NCBI GenBank assembly: GCA_904424815.1
Contig: CAJGBI010000001.1
Location: 1,163,671 to 1,227,670, forward strand
DNA length: 64,000 bases
Direction of reading: 5' to 3'
From: Puniceicoccaceae bacterium Marseille-Q1082
GTDB taxonomy: Bacteria; Verrucomicrobiota; Verrucomicrobiia; Opitutales; Intestinicryptomonadaceae
Positions 42,515 to 52,686 of the stretch are shown here, piece after piece. The notes below the pieces were generated by a model. The model was given only the letters and a program-made list of their open reading frames with translations. It had not been told where the DNA came from and searched no databases. A program made the translations under genes and the position numbers. How positions within the stretch are numbered: position 1 is the first letter of the stretch; every line of letters begins with the position of its first letter.

Positions 42515-43036
42515 TCATGGGCGCGCTTGCCGCCTATGCTCCGTTTTTGAAGGAATCCCCCGCCTGCCGCGCGGCGGCGCCGCGCGAGCTTCGGCGACTT
42601 TCTTCAAACTGAACCGCGCGCGCGGCGGCGCGCCTTGGCGGCAAAGCCGCTTCTGTTTCCTCGCCGCGCCCGGGATTTTTACTTTGCGGCAACACCATGT
42701 TCTTGCAACGCGTATTATATTACGCCGCAATCCATTCGCACAAGAGTTCCGCCGTTCGGAGAATTTTGCATTTCCGCACGGCGCAGCCTAATATCGAAAG
42801 TAAACGGCAAATTTGAGAGATTGAATATTTCCGCGCGCGGAAATAAATTGACGGTATTTTGCTTTACGGGGTTTAACGCACCCCTAAATTTGAATCTTTT
42901 TTGACAGCTTTCCATTTTCGGAAATGTAGTTGATTTCAGAAAGGACACACGAATTTCCGAAAACGGCAATTTTCATGGCGGGGTGAATTTCAAGAAAAAC
43001 TAACGTTTTTTTAAGCGCGTTTTGCGTTAGCGGCGT
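42515..43036. other. intergenic, A+T-rich, no gene seen
   Basis: About 520 bp before the insertion sequence. It changes from G+C-rich to A+T-rich and has promoter-like motifs (TTGACA near 42902) and many short frames, but no frame with recognisable protein features. Confidence 0.5.
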
Positions 43037-43044
43037 TAAATTTC
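43037..43044 (+). repeat. target-site duplication, left copy
   Basis: TAAATTTC, repeated exactly at 44344-44351 on the other side of the insertion sequence. Eight bp is the usual ISL3 duplication length. Confidence 0.85.
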
Positions 43045-44343
43045 CGCTCTACGTCAAAGATTGTGGAATGAGAGAAAAAAAAGAGGGCAAAGAGAATAAA
43101 AAATGTTCTACAATGCCCAATGTGTTAATCAAGGGTTATAAGATACTCAGGACGGTAAGAGTTAGTCAAGACTTTTCGCTTGCGGAAGTTGAGCATAAGC
43201 AGTCGGGTATACCCGACTGCTTATGTGGGTCGCATCGTTTGATTCATTACGATTCCTACTGGCGTTATATTAAGCACGTCTCTGAAAACGGAGCTATTTA
43301 TCATCTCAAGGTAAAATGCAAGCGTTACAAGTGTCTCGATTGCGGAAGGGTCTTTCGCGAAAGGCTTGAGGGAGTAAGGCCTTACGCTCGTCACTCGGAG
43401 AGGTTCAAAAACAGGCTCGTAAGTGAATACGCTCGGAACGTTTGCAATAAGGCTATTGCTCGGATTTACCGCATATCTGCAAGCACGGTTGAGCGGGCAA
43501 TCCACAGTAGGTACGAGCAAAAGCTCAAAGAGCAAATCAACTATCCTTGTCCTGAAATTATAGGGATAGACGAACACACAATCCACAAGGGTTACAAGTT
43601 TGCGACGACAATAGCCGACTTATCGCACCACAGGGTATACGATGTTATTAAAGGGAAGAGACATAGCGATATAGCAGGCGCGCTAATGTCATACAAAGGC
43701 AGGGAAAATGTGAAGGTAGTGTGCATGGATTTATCGAGCGGATATCGAAGTATCGTAAGGAGATGTTTTCCGAGGGCGAAGATAGTAGCGGATAGGTTTC
43801 ATGTGATACGATTAGTGCTCAACCACTTTATGGAATTTTGCAAGAGTGCGCAGGAAGAAGTAAAGTGGAATAGAAAGATTACTTATCCTTTGCGGAAAAG
43901 GAGAAAGAGGCTAAAAGCGCAAGAGATGGAGCGACTTAAAAGCTTTTTTAAGGAAAATCCGGCAATCGAGCTTGCGTACGAATTTAAAGAGAAGCTATGC
44001 GAGTTGCTAAACAAGAAGAGTCAGACGGCAAAGCAATGCAAGAATAACATAAGAAAGTTAAAGGGAATGATGAAAGTGATGAGATACGAAGCGCCGACAG
44101 AGTTTGGGAAACTTGCGGAAACGATAAGCAAGTGGTTTGCGCCAATAATCAGAATGTGGAGATTTACGAAGAATAACGGAATTACAGAAGGCTTCCACCG
44201 CAAGATGAAGCTAATCCAAAGACGAGCCTACGGATACAGAAACTTTAAAAATTACCGCTTGAGAGTACTTGTAGAATGCGGGGTGAAACTATGAAAGACA
44301 AATCTAAAAAATCAACCTATTCCACAACCTTTGGTGTTGACCC
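43045..44343. mobile_element. ISL3-family insertion sequence
   Basis: 1299-bp element with one transposase gene. The ends are imperfect inverted repeats of about 25 bp: the left end reads CGCTCTACGTCAAAGATTG and the right, on the opposite strand, GGGTCAACACCAAAGGTTG, both continuing TGGAAT. An 8-bp direct repeat TAAATTTC flanks it. The element is clearly richer in A+T than its surroundings, pointing to a foreign origin. It lies between an exported hypothetical gene and tRNA-Thr and interrupts no gene I can see. Confidence 0.88.
43068..44294 (+). CDS. ISL3-family transposase
   Basis: 408-aa DDE transposase, A+T-rich relative to the host. A Cys-containing zinc-binding start (CLCGSHR then CKRYKCLDCGRVF, about 50-95) and a helix-turn-helix (NKAIARIYRISASTVERAI) precede the catalytic DDE core: Asp in GIDEHTIHKG, Asp in VVCMDLSSGYR, and Glu in ITEGFHRKMKLIQRRAYGY. 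The end (NFKNYRLRVLVECG) is typical of ISL3. The reading frame is intact with full length, so the element may be active. ATG 43068 is used; MPNVLIKGYK at about 43113 is an alternative start. Confidence 0.95.
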   Translation: MREKKEGKENKKCSTMPNVLIKGYKILRTVRVSQDFSLAEVEHKQSGIPDCLCGSHRLIHYDSYWRYIKHVSENGAIYHLKVKCKRYKCLDCGRVFRERLEGVRPYARHSERFKNRLVSEYARNVCNKAIARIYRISASTVERAIHSRYEQKLKEQINYPCPEIIGIDEHTIHKGYKFATTIADLSHHRVYDVIKGKRHSDIAGALMSYKGRENVKVVCMDLSSGYRSIVRRCFPRAKIVADRFHVIRLVLNHFMEFCKSAQEEVKWNRKITYPLRKRRKRLKAQEMERLKSFFKENPAIELAYEFKEKLCELLNKKSQTAKQCKNNIRKLKGMMKVMRYEAPTEFGKLAETISKWFAPIIRMWRFTKNNGITEGFHRKMKLIQRRAYGYRNFKNYRLRVLVECGVKL

Positions 44344-44351
44344 TAAATTTC
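44344..44351 (+). repeat. target-site duplication, right copy
   Basis: TAAATTTC, the exact partner of 43037-43044, directly after the right end of the insertion sequence. Confidence 0.85.
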
Positions 44352-44362
44352 CCTGAAACGAT

Positions 44363-44403
44363 AAAGCCCGCAAATCCTTTGTTTATGCGGATTGCGGGCT
44401 TTT
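44363..44403 (-). terminator. hairpin downstream of tRNA-Thr
   Basis: AAAGCCCGCAAATCC pairs with GGATTGCGGGCTTT (one bulge). It lies 9 bp past the tRNA 3' end on the minus strand and has short T-runs on either side. Confidence 0.65.
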
Positions 44404-44411
44404 GAAGGCTA

Positions 44412-44484
<73 letters not shown>

Positions 44485-44730
44485 GCAAAAATATGCGCAA
44501 TATCAGACTTTTTTTGACTTCCGTTGGCAAGCATATTTTGGCGAAAATTCCACCGCCCGCGACGCCTCTGAAAGGCAAAGCAAAAACTTTTCGCAAATTT
44601 CCCCGCGAATAAAACTATTTTTTGCAAAAAACGCCGAATCAAAAAAAGTTCCTCCTTTTTTCGAAGATTATTGCATTGGAGAATTTTTACACTCCCCGCG
44701 CAACACGTTCACATGCATTTTCCGAATCGT

Positions 44731-46221
44731 TTACCGGGCAAGGCTTATTCTGTCTTTTACGGCTTCGAAGTCTGTCAAAACCAACGGATAATCTTTCAGC
44801 GGAAGGTTCCTGAAAATCGGGGCTGCATAGGGGTTTCCGGAAGTTTTCCCCTTTGCTATTTTATAGACTTTGCCGTCGAGCATGTCTATAAGCACGGGAT
44901 TTTCCACGCGTTTCAGGCCGCCGCCCAAAACGGAGAGTTTTACTCCGTCAATCGCGGCAGATTCGAGTTGCAAATCTTCCGGCATGTAATAGGCGACGAG
45001 CGGATAGCCGTTGCGCTCGAATGCGTATGCTATGGCGGCCATGTCGGGAAGGCGCGAAATTTTCTCGCTTCTCGGGCGAACCGGCGTGAGATCCGCAGCC
45101 GCAAAATACTCCGAGGGTTTCGTGTCGGAATCGAAGACGGCGCAGAAATTTTTCAGCGCATAGTAGGCCTCCTTTTCCCTGTAAGTGACGTTTTCCAAAA
45201 TGCCGTGCAGCGACGGGGATTGCTTGCCGACGCCCGTTTGGTATGCCGCCGTCAGGTCGACGCATTGAAAGAACGACGTGAGGGGGATTTTCAGGCTGAG
45301 ATCGGTTGCAAAACGCCTTAGCAGCCATTTCGCCTGGTTTTTTTGACTCCCCCTGTGCCATGTTTTGAGAAAATGCCCCTCGGGGAAATATGACCCGTAG
45401 CCAGATTCCCCCTGCCACAACGGAATTTCCCGTCCCGAAGTTTCCCTCATGAGGGCTCTTATGGAACCCGCCATTGCCGCGTAATTCTGCTCGGGAAGAA
45501 TCTGGTATGGATGGACGGCGAAAAAGTCTATAAATTTTCCGCCGCCGGCATTGAAAAACGACTCTACATAACCCGACATCCCCCCGCTCACGCACGCGCC
45601 TATCTTTGCCCCGGGATCGCCTTTGAGTATATTTTCGCGGCTGAATCTTATCAGTTTCATGTATTCGGAAACGCTCGGCTTCGCGGGGCGCCAAAAGTTG
45701 ACGATATTGGGCTCGTTCCAAATTTCGTAATACTCTACCCTGCCCTTAAAATGCTCCGCCAGCGCCCGCAGGAAATTCCCCCATGCGGCCTTGACCTCCT
45801 CTCCGTAATAGAGCGGGACGTGCCCGACCGCGGCGGGGTTCGTAAGGTTTTCCATATAAATCGGATTTCCAAATCCGACATTAAACCAAGGGCGGATTCC
45901 GCGGCTTATGAGGTTGTCGACGACGCCGTCGAGCCACTTGAAATCGTAGACCCCCTTTTGGGTCTCGCAACGGTTCCAGCCCGTCTGGCATCGCGCCCAT
46001 TTTACCCCCGTCTTTTCAAGTTTATCGTAGGTCTTTTCCGGATCGAAGATTTTTCTGTCGAGGCATTCAAAGCCTATGCCCAACGAAGACCCTCTTATAT
46101 TTTTCGACCCGGGATTTTTTACAGTACCGATTTCGACAAGGGAATCCGAAGCTTTCAAGGGGATATACAACAGGAATGTAAATGCAAGGAGGGCTGCCGC
46201 AAGTTTATGTTTATCATTCAT
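44731..46221 (-). CDS. clan GH-A glycoside hydrolase, exported (GH39/GH5-like)
   Basis: A signal peptide (about 1-24) precedes a (beta/alpha)8 barrel of about 340 residues and a C-terminal beta domain, 496 aa in all. Acid/base Glu170 is in IWNEPN and the nucleophile Glu272 in LWQGESG, the two marks of clan GH-A. The segments TGVKWARCQTGWNRCE and GVYDFKWLDGVVDNL are typical of GH39-like or related families. The exact substrate is open; beta-xylosides or other plant or host glycans are candidates. It is co-oriented with and follows the oxidoreductase at 46402, after a hairpin. Confidence 0.88.
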   Translation of the reverse strand: MNDKHKLAAALLAFTFLLYIPLKASDSLVEIGTVKNPGSKNIRGSSLGIGFECLDRKIFDPEKTYDKLEKTGVKWARCQTGWNRCETQKGVYDFKWLDGVVDNLISRGIRPWFNVGFGNPIYMENLTNPAAVGHVPLYYGEEVKAAWGNFLRALAEHFKGRVEYYEIWNEPNIVNFWRPAKPSVSEYMKLIRFSRENILKGDPGAKIGACVSGGMSGYVESFFNAGGGKFIDFFAVHPYQILPEQNYAAMAGSIRALMRETSGREIPLWQGESGYGSYFPEGHFLKTWHRGSQKNQAKWLLRRFATDLSLKIPLTSFFQCVDLTAAYQTGVGKQSPSLHGILENVTYREKEAYYALKNFCAVFDSDTKPSEYFAAADLTPVRPRSEKISRLPDMAAIAYAFERNGYPLVAYYMPEDLQLESAAIDGVKLSVLGGGLKRVENPVLIDMLDGKVYKIAKGKTSGNPYAAPIFRNLPLKDYPLVLTDFEAVKDRISLAR

Positions 46222-46271
46222 ACGCGATAGATTAGAGTTTGATTTACAGCCGAAACGGGGAGAAAACGAAA

Positions 46272-46313
46272 ATGCCCAAGTAATTTATCATTGGCAATAA
46301 ATTAATTGGGCAT
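46272..46313 (-). terminator. hairpin between oxidoreductase and glycosidase genes
   Basis: ATGCCCAAGTAATTTAT and ATAAATTAATTGGGCAT form 17-bp arms with one mismatch. On the minus strand a T-rich stretch follows. It lies after the oxidoreductase stop and just before the glycosidase gene, so it could also be an operator-like palindrome for the latter. Confidence 0.6.
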
Positions 46314-46401
46314 AAAACAAAAATCCGTCCGATTAAGGTTTTTAATTATCCGGCTTTACGCGGAAACACCCCCGAACAGGAATTTCTCCGACCGGTTCAG
46401 G

Positions 46402-47814
46402 TTATCCGAAGAGCCGCTCGAAGAACGACGGGCGCGGAACTTCTTTGGACTCCCACCCCTTGCGCTCCGGCTCCCTGATGTATTCGTCGAGCTCGGGGCG
46501 GTTTGTCGCCCTCATATTCTCGGAATCCCATTCTATCTTGCCGCCGAAACGCTGCGCGAGCACGCCCAGAAGCGCCACTTCCGTTATCTGCGAGGCATAC
46601 TTGAAGTTCGAGCCCGCCTCAGGACCGTCGCCCTTGATGGCGTCTATCCATTCGCAATACAGACTGCCCTCGCGGACGCGGGGGATCACCCTGTTCTTCG
46701 CCTTGCCGCTGCGCTTGAATTCGTCGAAGAATCTGCTGTTTGTAAAGCGGGGGCTGTTGGGGCGCGCGCCGTGTTCGAGCGTGTGGTTGTCGCCTATCAT
46801 ATACATGCCGCTGGTCATCGTGTTCTTGCCCTCGTCTATATCCTTGGGCCTTGTGATGGGATGCTTGTTGCCGTCGTACCAATACATCGTCACGGCCTCG
46901 CGCTTGTCGGTCTTGGGGAAAGACCACTTGACGGTCGAGGAGTTCGGGATGAACACCTTCTGGTCGTAGGAGCAGTTGACGTCGAGAAGCTCCACGGTGC
47001 AGTCGCCCTTGAGGTCGAGAATCCAGACGGGGGCGTCGCCGGTGTGGCAGAACCAGTCGCCGAGCATTCCGGTGCCGTAGTCCCAGAAGCCGCGCCAGCT
47101 CAGGGGCGTGTAAATATTGTTGTAGTCGGCGTACTTGCCCTGGTTGAGCCACATGTCCCAGTTAAGGTTGGCGGGAACCTTTTCCTTGTTGAGCGGGAAG
47201 CCTTCCTTGGGCTTGCGGAAATACGGCGTGGCCTTCGGGTTGCCGTTCCACCAGCTCGGGCCGCTGCACATTACGTGGACTTCGCGGATCGGGCCTGCGA
47301 TGCCGGTGTCGTGCCATTCTTTGAGAAGGCGTATGCCCTCCGTTGCGTGCCCCTGGTTCATCATCTGCGTCTGAACCTTGTAGTACTGGCGCGCCCTCTC
47401 GAGCTCGCGGCACTGCCATATGTTGTGGACGAGCGGCTTCTGGACGCACACATGCTTTCCGCACTGCATGGCGTCCAGCGTGATTTTAAAGTGCGAATGG
47501 TCGGGTGTGGAAACGCACACGGCGTCGATGTCCTTGCCCATTTTGTCGAGCATCACGCGGTAGTCCTGAAAGAATTGCGACTTCGGGTTTTCTTTCTTGT
47601 GCCAGCCGCTGAGGTTGGCGTCCACGTCGCAGAAAGCCACGGCGTTTTCGCTCTTCATGCCGTTTATCGCCATGCCGCCGACGCCGCCGACGCCGACGAA
47701 CGCAACGTTTAGCTTGCTGTTGGGCGACTTTGACGAGGCTATGGAAAACCTCGGCAGAACAAACGCGGCGGCTCCCGCCGTTCCGACGCTCTTTATGAAT
47801 TTTCTTCTGTCCAT
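46402..47814 (-). CDS. Gfo/Idh/MocA family oxidoreductase, Tat-exported, second copy
   Basis: About 470 aa with a twin-arginine start (MDRRKFIKSVGTAG). NAD(P) motif VGVGGVGGMAI (about residues 40-50), STPDHSHF, the Lys region VQKPLVHNIWQC and the usual C-terminal sandwich with CHTGDAPVW. Blocks such as SLSWRGFWDYGTGMLGDW match the paralogue at 24705. It should work in the periplasm or cell envelope on sugar derivatives. The start ATG 47814 is set by the Tat signal, 10 codons into the open frame. Confidence 0.93.
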   Translation of the reverse strand: MDRRKFIKSVGTAGAAAFVLPRFSIASSKSPNSKLNVAFVGVGGVGGMAINGMKSENAVAFCDVDANLSGWHKKENPKSQFFQDYRVMLDKMGKDIDAVCVSTPDHSHFKITLDAMQCGKHVCVQKPLVHNIWQCRELERARQYYKVQTQMMNQGHATEGIRLLKEWHDTGIAGPIREVHVMCSGPSWWNGNPKATPYFRKPKEGFPLNKEKVPANLNWDMWLNQGKYADYNNIYTPLSWRGFWDYGTGMLGDWFCHTGDAPVWILDLKGDCTVELLDVNCSYDQKVFIPNSSTVKWSFPKTDKREAVTMYWYDGNKHPITRPKDIDEGKNTMTSGMYMIGDNHTLEHGARPNSPRFTNSRFFDEFKRSGKAKNRVIPRVREGSLYCEWIDAIKGDGPEAGSNFKYASQITEVALLGVLAQRFGGKIEWDSENMRATNRPELDEYIREPERKGWESKEVPRPSFFERLFG

Positions 47815-47982
47815 TTTTATCCTTTTGGTTTTGTGCAATGCCAAACGCCGAAAGACAGTCCGCCCCGCGAATCCGGTTTCGGCGCAAAAACGGGCGCAAA
47901 AACGCCGTCCTCCCCGTCGGGGCCGTTTTTAAATACAAAGAAAAGCTTTTCGGGCGCGCGTCAAGCCAATTCGGGCGCAAAA

Positions 47983-49239
47983 TCACCCCATACGCCGCGC
48001 TCCGGACACGGCGGCGACGCGCTCCGCGAGAGTCGGGTGAGAGTAGTGGAAAGCGCTGTACAGCGGGTGCGGCGTGAGGTTGCCGAGGTTTTCCTTGTGG
48101 AGCTTTTCGAGCGCCCCGCAAAGCTCCGCGCCAGACCCGCAAAGCTCCGCGGCAAAAGCGTCGGCCTCGTATTCGTTCCCGCGCGAAAAGGCGTTGAGGA
48201 GGGGCGTCAGCCAAAACGTGAAAAGCCCCGAGAACATCGAGTACATCAGCAGCACCGGCCCGAAGCCCGAAGCCTCGCAGAACCCGAACCCAAGATAAAA
48301 CCATTCGCTCTCCGAAAGCCACCCCATTATCGCGAAAGTAAGAAACGTCATAGCGAACGAAAGCGCCATCATTTTCAGGACGTGCCCCTTTTTGTAGTGG
48401 CCTATCTCGTGGGCGAGAACCGCCTCGAGCTCGCGCGGGGAGAGCTGGTCTATCAAAGTGTCGAAAAGGATTATGCGCCTGAACCTTCCGAACCCCGTGA
48501 AGAAGGCGTTGGAATGCGAGCTGCGCCTGCTGCCGTCGATCACCTGTATGGCGCGCGCCTTAAACCCCCCCCTGTCGGCGAGGGCGAAGAGAGAGTCTCG
48601 CAGCTCGCCCTCGGGCAGGTCGCGGATTTTGTTGAATATAGGCAGGATCAGGCGCGGATACAAGACGACCATGGCGACCTGAAAGAGCGCGACCGCCGCG
48701 AACCCCCAAATCCACCACGTCGACGGGAACTCGCGCGAGAACCACAATATGAGCGCGAGGATCGGCGCTCCCAACGCCGCGCCCACCAAAAGCCCCTTTA
48801 TCTTGTCGCTGGCCCATAGCCCGAGGGTTCCCTTGTTGAATCCGTACTCCTGCTCTATCACGAACTGCGAATAGAGCTCAAACGGGATTTCCGGAAGCGA
48901 CAGTATCACCGCCATGAATATTAGCGTCAGCGACTGCCCCCACACGGAAGTTCCGAACACGTCCATTCCGAAGTCGAACATCGCCGGCAGAATCCAAAGC
49001 GCGAGAACGACAGAAAGAAACGCCGCAGAGCAGGCGTCTTCGACCACCGCGAACTTCGCTTTGTCCACGGTGTACGATACCGCCTTTTTGTACGCGGCGG
49101 CATCGACGAACCTCCTGAACGGCGTGGGAACCTCGCCCGAATGCGCCAGGACGCACCGGATGTTGAGCAGCTCGAGCCACGAGGACGCCACGAGCCTCGC
49201 CCCCAGAAGGGCGAGCAAAACGATTACTGGAACCGTCAT
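47983..49239 (-). CDS. M48 family membrane metallopeptidase, Ste24/CAAX protease type
   Basis: Zinc protease of 418 aa with several membrane helices before and after the catalytic site. HEIGH (in VLAHEIGHYKKGH) gives the zinc ligands and catalytic Glu; the third ligand Glu lies in GNEYEADAFA. The conserved SRRSSHSNAFFTGFGRFRRI and the closing FHYSHPTLAERVAAV fit the Ste24 group, which clips CAAX-type tails or acts in membrane protein quality control. It is 3 nt after gatB and translated with it. Confidence 0.94.
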   Translation of the reverse strand: MTVPVIVLLALLGARLVASSWLELLNIRCVLAHSGEVPTPFRRFVDAAAYKKAVSYTVDKAKFAVVEDACSAAFLSVVLALWILPAMFDFGMDVFGTSVWGQSLTLIFMAVILSLPEIPFELYSQFVIEQEYGFNKGTLGLWASDKIKGLLVGAALGAPILALILWFSREFPSTWWIWGFAAVALFQVAMVVLYPRLILPIFNKIRDLPEGELRDSLFALADRGGFKARAIQVIDGSRRSSHSNAFFTGFGRFRRIILFDTLIDQLSPRELEAVLAHEIGHYKKGHVLKMMALSFAMTFLTFAIMGWLSESEWFYLGFGFCEASGFGPVLLMYSMFSGLFTFWLTPLLNAFSRGNEYEADAFAAELCGSGAELCGALEKLHKENLGNLTPHPLYSAFHYSHPTLAERVAAVSGARRMG

Positions 49240-49242
49240 GGC

Positions 49243-50763
49243 CTATTTTATGAGCTTTTTCATTATCTCCAAGACCATCGCGGGATTCGCCTTGCCCTTG
49301 GAAGCCTTCATCACGGGGCCGATGAGCGCGTTTATCGCCTTCTCGTTGCCGGCCTTGAACTGGTCGACCGCCTTTTGGTTGCCCTTTATCGCCTCCATGC
49401 AGAACGACTCGAGCTCCGAGCTGTCGCTGTTCTGCCGAAGCCCCTTCTCCGATATGATGTCCGCCGGCGGCTTGCCTGTGGCGAACATTTCGGCAAACAC
49501 TTCCTTGCCGATCTGCTTGGAAATCTCCCCGCCGTCGATTATTTCGGCAAGCCCCGCTATGTCTTCGGGAGAGACTTTGGAGTCGAACAGCCCGAGCCCG
49601 CGCCCCGAATCGGCGGAACCTGCGCCGGAAAATTCTCCGGAAGCGCCCGTTTCCGGGTCCTCCCCCGCCTGGCGCGCCGCTATGAGCTCGCGGCGCAAAT
49701 CGTTTACTATGAGATTGGCTATCGCCTTCGGGTTTTTCGGATACGCCGCAACCGCGCGCTCAAAATATTCGCATATCTCGGGGTCGTGGCACATCACTGA
49801 CGTCGCCGAATACGGCAGGCCGAACTCCGACATGTACCTGCGCTGGCGGTCGAACGGAACCTCGGGGAGCTCGGCGCGCACGGACTCGAGATATTCGCGC
49901 GAAATCTTCACCGGCATGAGGTCGGGATCCGGAAAATACCGGTAGTCGTGCGCGTCCTCCTTGGTGCGCATCGTCTGGGTGACGCGCAAATTCGCGTCCC
50001 AGCGGCGGGTTTCCTGAACGAGCGGCGCGCCCCTTTTCAGGCAGTCTATCTGCCTCCTGATTTCGTACTCGACGCACTCGCGGGCGTTGGAGGGCGAGTT
50101 CATGTTCTTCATCTCGATTTTCACCCCAAGCTCGTCTGAACCCTTTGGGCGCACGGAGATGTTGACGTCGCACCTCATCTGCCCCTTTTCCATGTCGCAA
50201 TCGGAAATTCCGGCGAACGATATGGTGTTTTTCAGGGAGTTCAGGTAGGCGAAAACCTCGTCGCCGGAGTGCATGTCGGGCTCGGAGACAATCTCCATCA
50301 GCGGGGTTCCCGCCCTGTTGTAGTCGACGAGAGAGTCGTTGGCAAAGTGGGTAAGCTTGCCGACGTCCTCCTCGAGGTGTATGCGGGTGAGCTTTACCAC
50401 GCGGTGTTCGCCCATTTCGGAGGCGTTCGCCCCCGTGAGCTCTATTTCCACGCCGCCGCCGACGCACAGAGGCTGGTCGTACTGCGAGAGCTGGTAGTTT
50501 TTGGGGCTGTCGGGATAGAAGTAGTTTTTTCTGTCCCACTTGGTTATCTCGGGAATTTCGCACCCGAGCATAAGCCCCACTTTTATCGTCTTGCGTATGG
50601 CGTCGCGGTTCAGGACGGGCAGGACGCCCGGGAGCGCCCAGACGACGGGGTCGGTGAGCGTGTTCGGCGGCTCTCCGAAACGGTAGCCGACGGGGGCGAA
50701 CATTTTGCTCCTGGTCTTTATCTGGACGTGGACTTCGAGTCCTATGACGGCTTCGTATTCCAT
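49243..50763 (-). CDS. gatB: aspartyl/glutamyl-tRNA amidotransferase subunit B
   Basis: Subunit B of the GatCAB complex that converts Glu-tRNAGln and Asp-tRNAAsn to the correct forms. 506 aa: N-terminal EAVIGLEVHVQI, the kinase domain with LALPGVLPVLN-type and QYDQPLC blocks, NRAGTPLMEIVSEPD, DVNISVRP, and the C-terminal YqeY-like domain (about 400-506). It lies 12 nt after gatA. Presence of GatCAB suggests that glutaminyl- or asparaginyl-tRNA is made indirectly in this organism. Confidence 0.97.
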   Translation of the reverse strand: MEYEAVIGLEVHVQIKTRSKMFAPVGYRFGEPPNTLTDPVVWALPGVLPVLNRDAIRKTIKVGLMLGCEIPEITKWDRKNYFYPDSPKNYQLSQYDQPLCVGGGVEIELTGANASEMGEHRVVKLTRIHLEEDVGKLTHFANDSLVDYNRAGTPLMEIVSEPDMHSGDEVFAYLNSLKNTISFAGISDCDMEKGQMRCDVNISVRPKGSDELGVKIEMKNMNSPSNARECVEYEIRRQIDCLKRGAPLVQETRRWDANLRVTQTMRTKEDAHDYRYFPDPDLMPVKISREYLESVRAELPEVPFDRQRRYMSEFGLPYSATSVMCHDPEICEYFERAVAAYPKNPKAIANLIVNDLRRELIAARQAGEDPETGASGEFSGAGSADSGRGLGLFDSKVSPEDIAGLAEIIDGGEISKQIGKEVFAEMFATGKPPADIISEKGLRQNSDSSELESFCMEAIKGNQKAVDQFKAGNEKAINALIGPVMKASKGKANPAMVLEIMKKLIK

Positions 50764-50775
50764 GGCGTTTTAAAA

Positions 50776-52239
50776 TCAGAGGTTCGGTTCGCGCGAATCA
50801 AATCCGCGGGCGGCCTCGTATGAAGCCGCAAATGACAGCAGGTTTTGCTCGTCGAAAGCCTTTCCTATCATCTGGAGGCCGACGGGCAGGCCCTCCGACG
50901 AAAACCCGCACGGCACGGATATGCCGGGAAGCCCCGCCAAGTTCACGTTAATCGTGCAGATGTCGCTCAAATACATCGCGAGGGGATCGGAAGTTTTCTC
51001 GCCGATTTTAAACGCCGTCGTGGGCGATGTCGGCGTCATTATCACGTCCACGCGCCCAAAGGCGTCTTCAAAATCGCGGCGTATGAGGGTTCGGACTTTC
51101 TGAGCTCGCAGGTAGTAGGCGTCGTAGTACCCCGAGCTCAGGACGTAGCTGCCGAGGATTATCCTGCGCTTGACCTCCTCGCCGAAGCCCTCCGCGCGGC
51201 TCTTGAAATACATGTCAATTACGTCCGTCGTGGAAGGGCTGCGGCGCGTGTACCGCACGCCGTCGTACCGCGCGAGGTTCGACGACGCCTCCGCGGTGGC
51301 GATGATGTAGTAGACGGGAATCGCCAAATCCGTGTGCGGCAGGGAAATTTCCTCAACCTCCGCGCCGAGCGCGCGGCAGTCGGAAACCGCCTTTTCGACG
51401 ATCCCGCGCACCTCCGGATCTATGCCCGCCGAGAAATACTCTTTTGGCAGCCCTATCTTTTTGCCCTTGAAAGCCTCCAAAGAGAGGTTCGCCGCGTAGT
51501 CGGGAATGTCGGTTTTCACGCTCGTGGAATCCCTCGGGTCGTGGCCCGCCACGGCTTCGAGCAATATCGCCGCGTCCCTGACGCACCGCGCAAACGGGCC
51601 GATCTGGTCGAGGGACGACGCGAACGCCGCCAACCCGTAGCGGCTGACAAGCCCGTAGGTCGGCTTCATTCCGACCACTCCGCAGAGGCTCGCCGGCTGG
51701 CGTATGGAGCCGCCCGTATCGCTGCCGAGGCTCGCCGCGCACTCTCCCGCCGCCACCGCCGCGGCCGCCCCCCCCGAGCTTCCGCCGGGAATCCTCGACA
51801 AGTCCCACGGATTGCGCGTGAGCTTGAACGCGCTGTTTTCGCACGAGGAGCCCATCGCGAACTCGTCCATATTCAGCCGCCCCCAAAAGAGGCCGCCGCG
51901 CGACTCGAGCTTTTCGAGCGACGACGCCGTGTAGGGCGAGACGTAGTTTTCGAGAATTTTGCTCGCGCAGGTCAGCTTCTGCCCGCGCACCGCGAGCACG
52001 TCTTTTAGCCCCACGGGAATGCCCTCGAGCGCGCCGCGCTTTTGCCCGCGCGCGCGCCTGGCGTCGGACTCCGCCGCCGCAGCCAAAAGCCCGCCCTCGT
52101 CGGAGGAAAGAAACGCGCCGACCTTGCCGTCAACCGCGTTTTTTCTATCTATAAAGGCCTTCGCGAGCTCTACCGCCGAAATCTCCCCCGAATCGAGGAG
52201 CTCCTCGAGCTCCGATATCGTCTTGTAATAAAGTTCCAT
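50776..52239 (-). CDS. gatA: glutamyl-tRNA(Gln) amidotransferase subunit A
   Basis: Amidase subunit of GatCAB that releases ammonia from glutamine. 487 aa with the catalytic Lys in [10 protein letters not shown], and the amidase signature [15 protein letters not shown]...[11 protein letters not shown] with the Ser-cisSer-Lys triad. The C-terminal [14 protein letters not shown] is usual. It precedes gatB by 12 nt; gatC is 35 nt upstream. Confidence 0.97.
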   Translation of the reverse strand: MELYYKTISELEELLDSGEISAVELAKAFIDRKNAVDGKVGAFLSSDEGGLLAAAAESDARRARGQKRGALEGIPVGLKDVLAVRGQKLTCASKILENYVSPYTASSLEKLESRGGLFWGRLNMDEFAMGSSCENSAFKLTRNPWDLSRIPGGSSGGAAAAVAAGECAASLGSDTGGSIRQPASLCGVVGMKPTYGLVSRYGLAAFASSLDQIGPFARCVRDAAILLEAVAGHDPRDSTSVKTDIPDYAANLSLEAFKGKKIGLPKEYFSAGIDPEVRGIVEKAVSDCRALGAEVEEISLPHTDLAIPVYYIIATAEASSNLARYDGVRYTRRSPSTTDVIDMYFKSRAEGFGEEVKRRIILGSYVLSSGYYDAYYLRAQKVRTLIRRDFEDAFGRVDVIMTPTSPTTAFKIGEKTSDPLAMYLSDICTINVNLAGLPGISVPCGFSSEGLPVGLQMIGKAFDEQNLLSFAASYEAARGFDSREPNL

Positions 52240-52274
52240 TTCAAAAAAGCGAAAAATTTTTTGCCTCCCGAAGC

Positions 52275-52568
52275 CTAAGCGTCGTCCACTACCTTCGGCA
52301 CGGATATCTGGTTGTCGCGGGCCTTCGGCGCGTTCATCAGCGCCTCGGAAACCGGCATGGCCGGCTCCTCGACATCGTCGCGCATGACGTTGTAGACTGC
52401 GCGCGCGTGGGCGCTGGGCTCAACGCCCGACACGTCTATTTTGGAAAGCCGCTCGAAATACCCGAGTATCTGCCCCAGCTGGCGAGAGTACGTCGCCTTC
52501 TCATCCTCCGTGAGCTCGATCCGCGCGAGTTTTGCGACATATTCTATGTCTATTTTTGCCTTTTCCAT
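52275..52568 (-). CDS. gatC: aspartyl/glutamyl-tRNA amidotransferase subunit C
   Basis: Small 97-aa subunit that wraps GatA and links it to GatB. It opens [13 protein letters not shown] and ends [13 protein letters not shown], both typical. The order gatC-gatA-gatB-M48 forms an operon. It faces rpmH divergently, with 189 bp between. Confidence 0.95.
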   Translation of the reverse strand: MEKAKIDIEYVAKLARIELTEDEKATYSRQLGQILGYFERLSKIDVSGVEPSAHARAVYNVMRDDVEEPAMPVSEALMNAPKARDNQISVPKVVDDA

Positions 52569-52686
52569 TCCGCCAAAATCTCAAAATCGCCCGCGGTTGA
52601 CAAGGAATTTTTTCCCCTCCCGGGCGGCGAAGCACACCCTCCAAAGCGCGCGAGGCGGAAAATCTCGCGGCGGACAATCAAAAATG

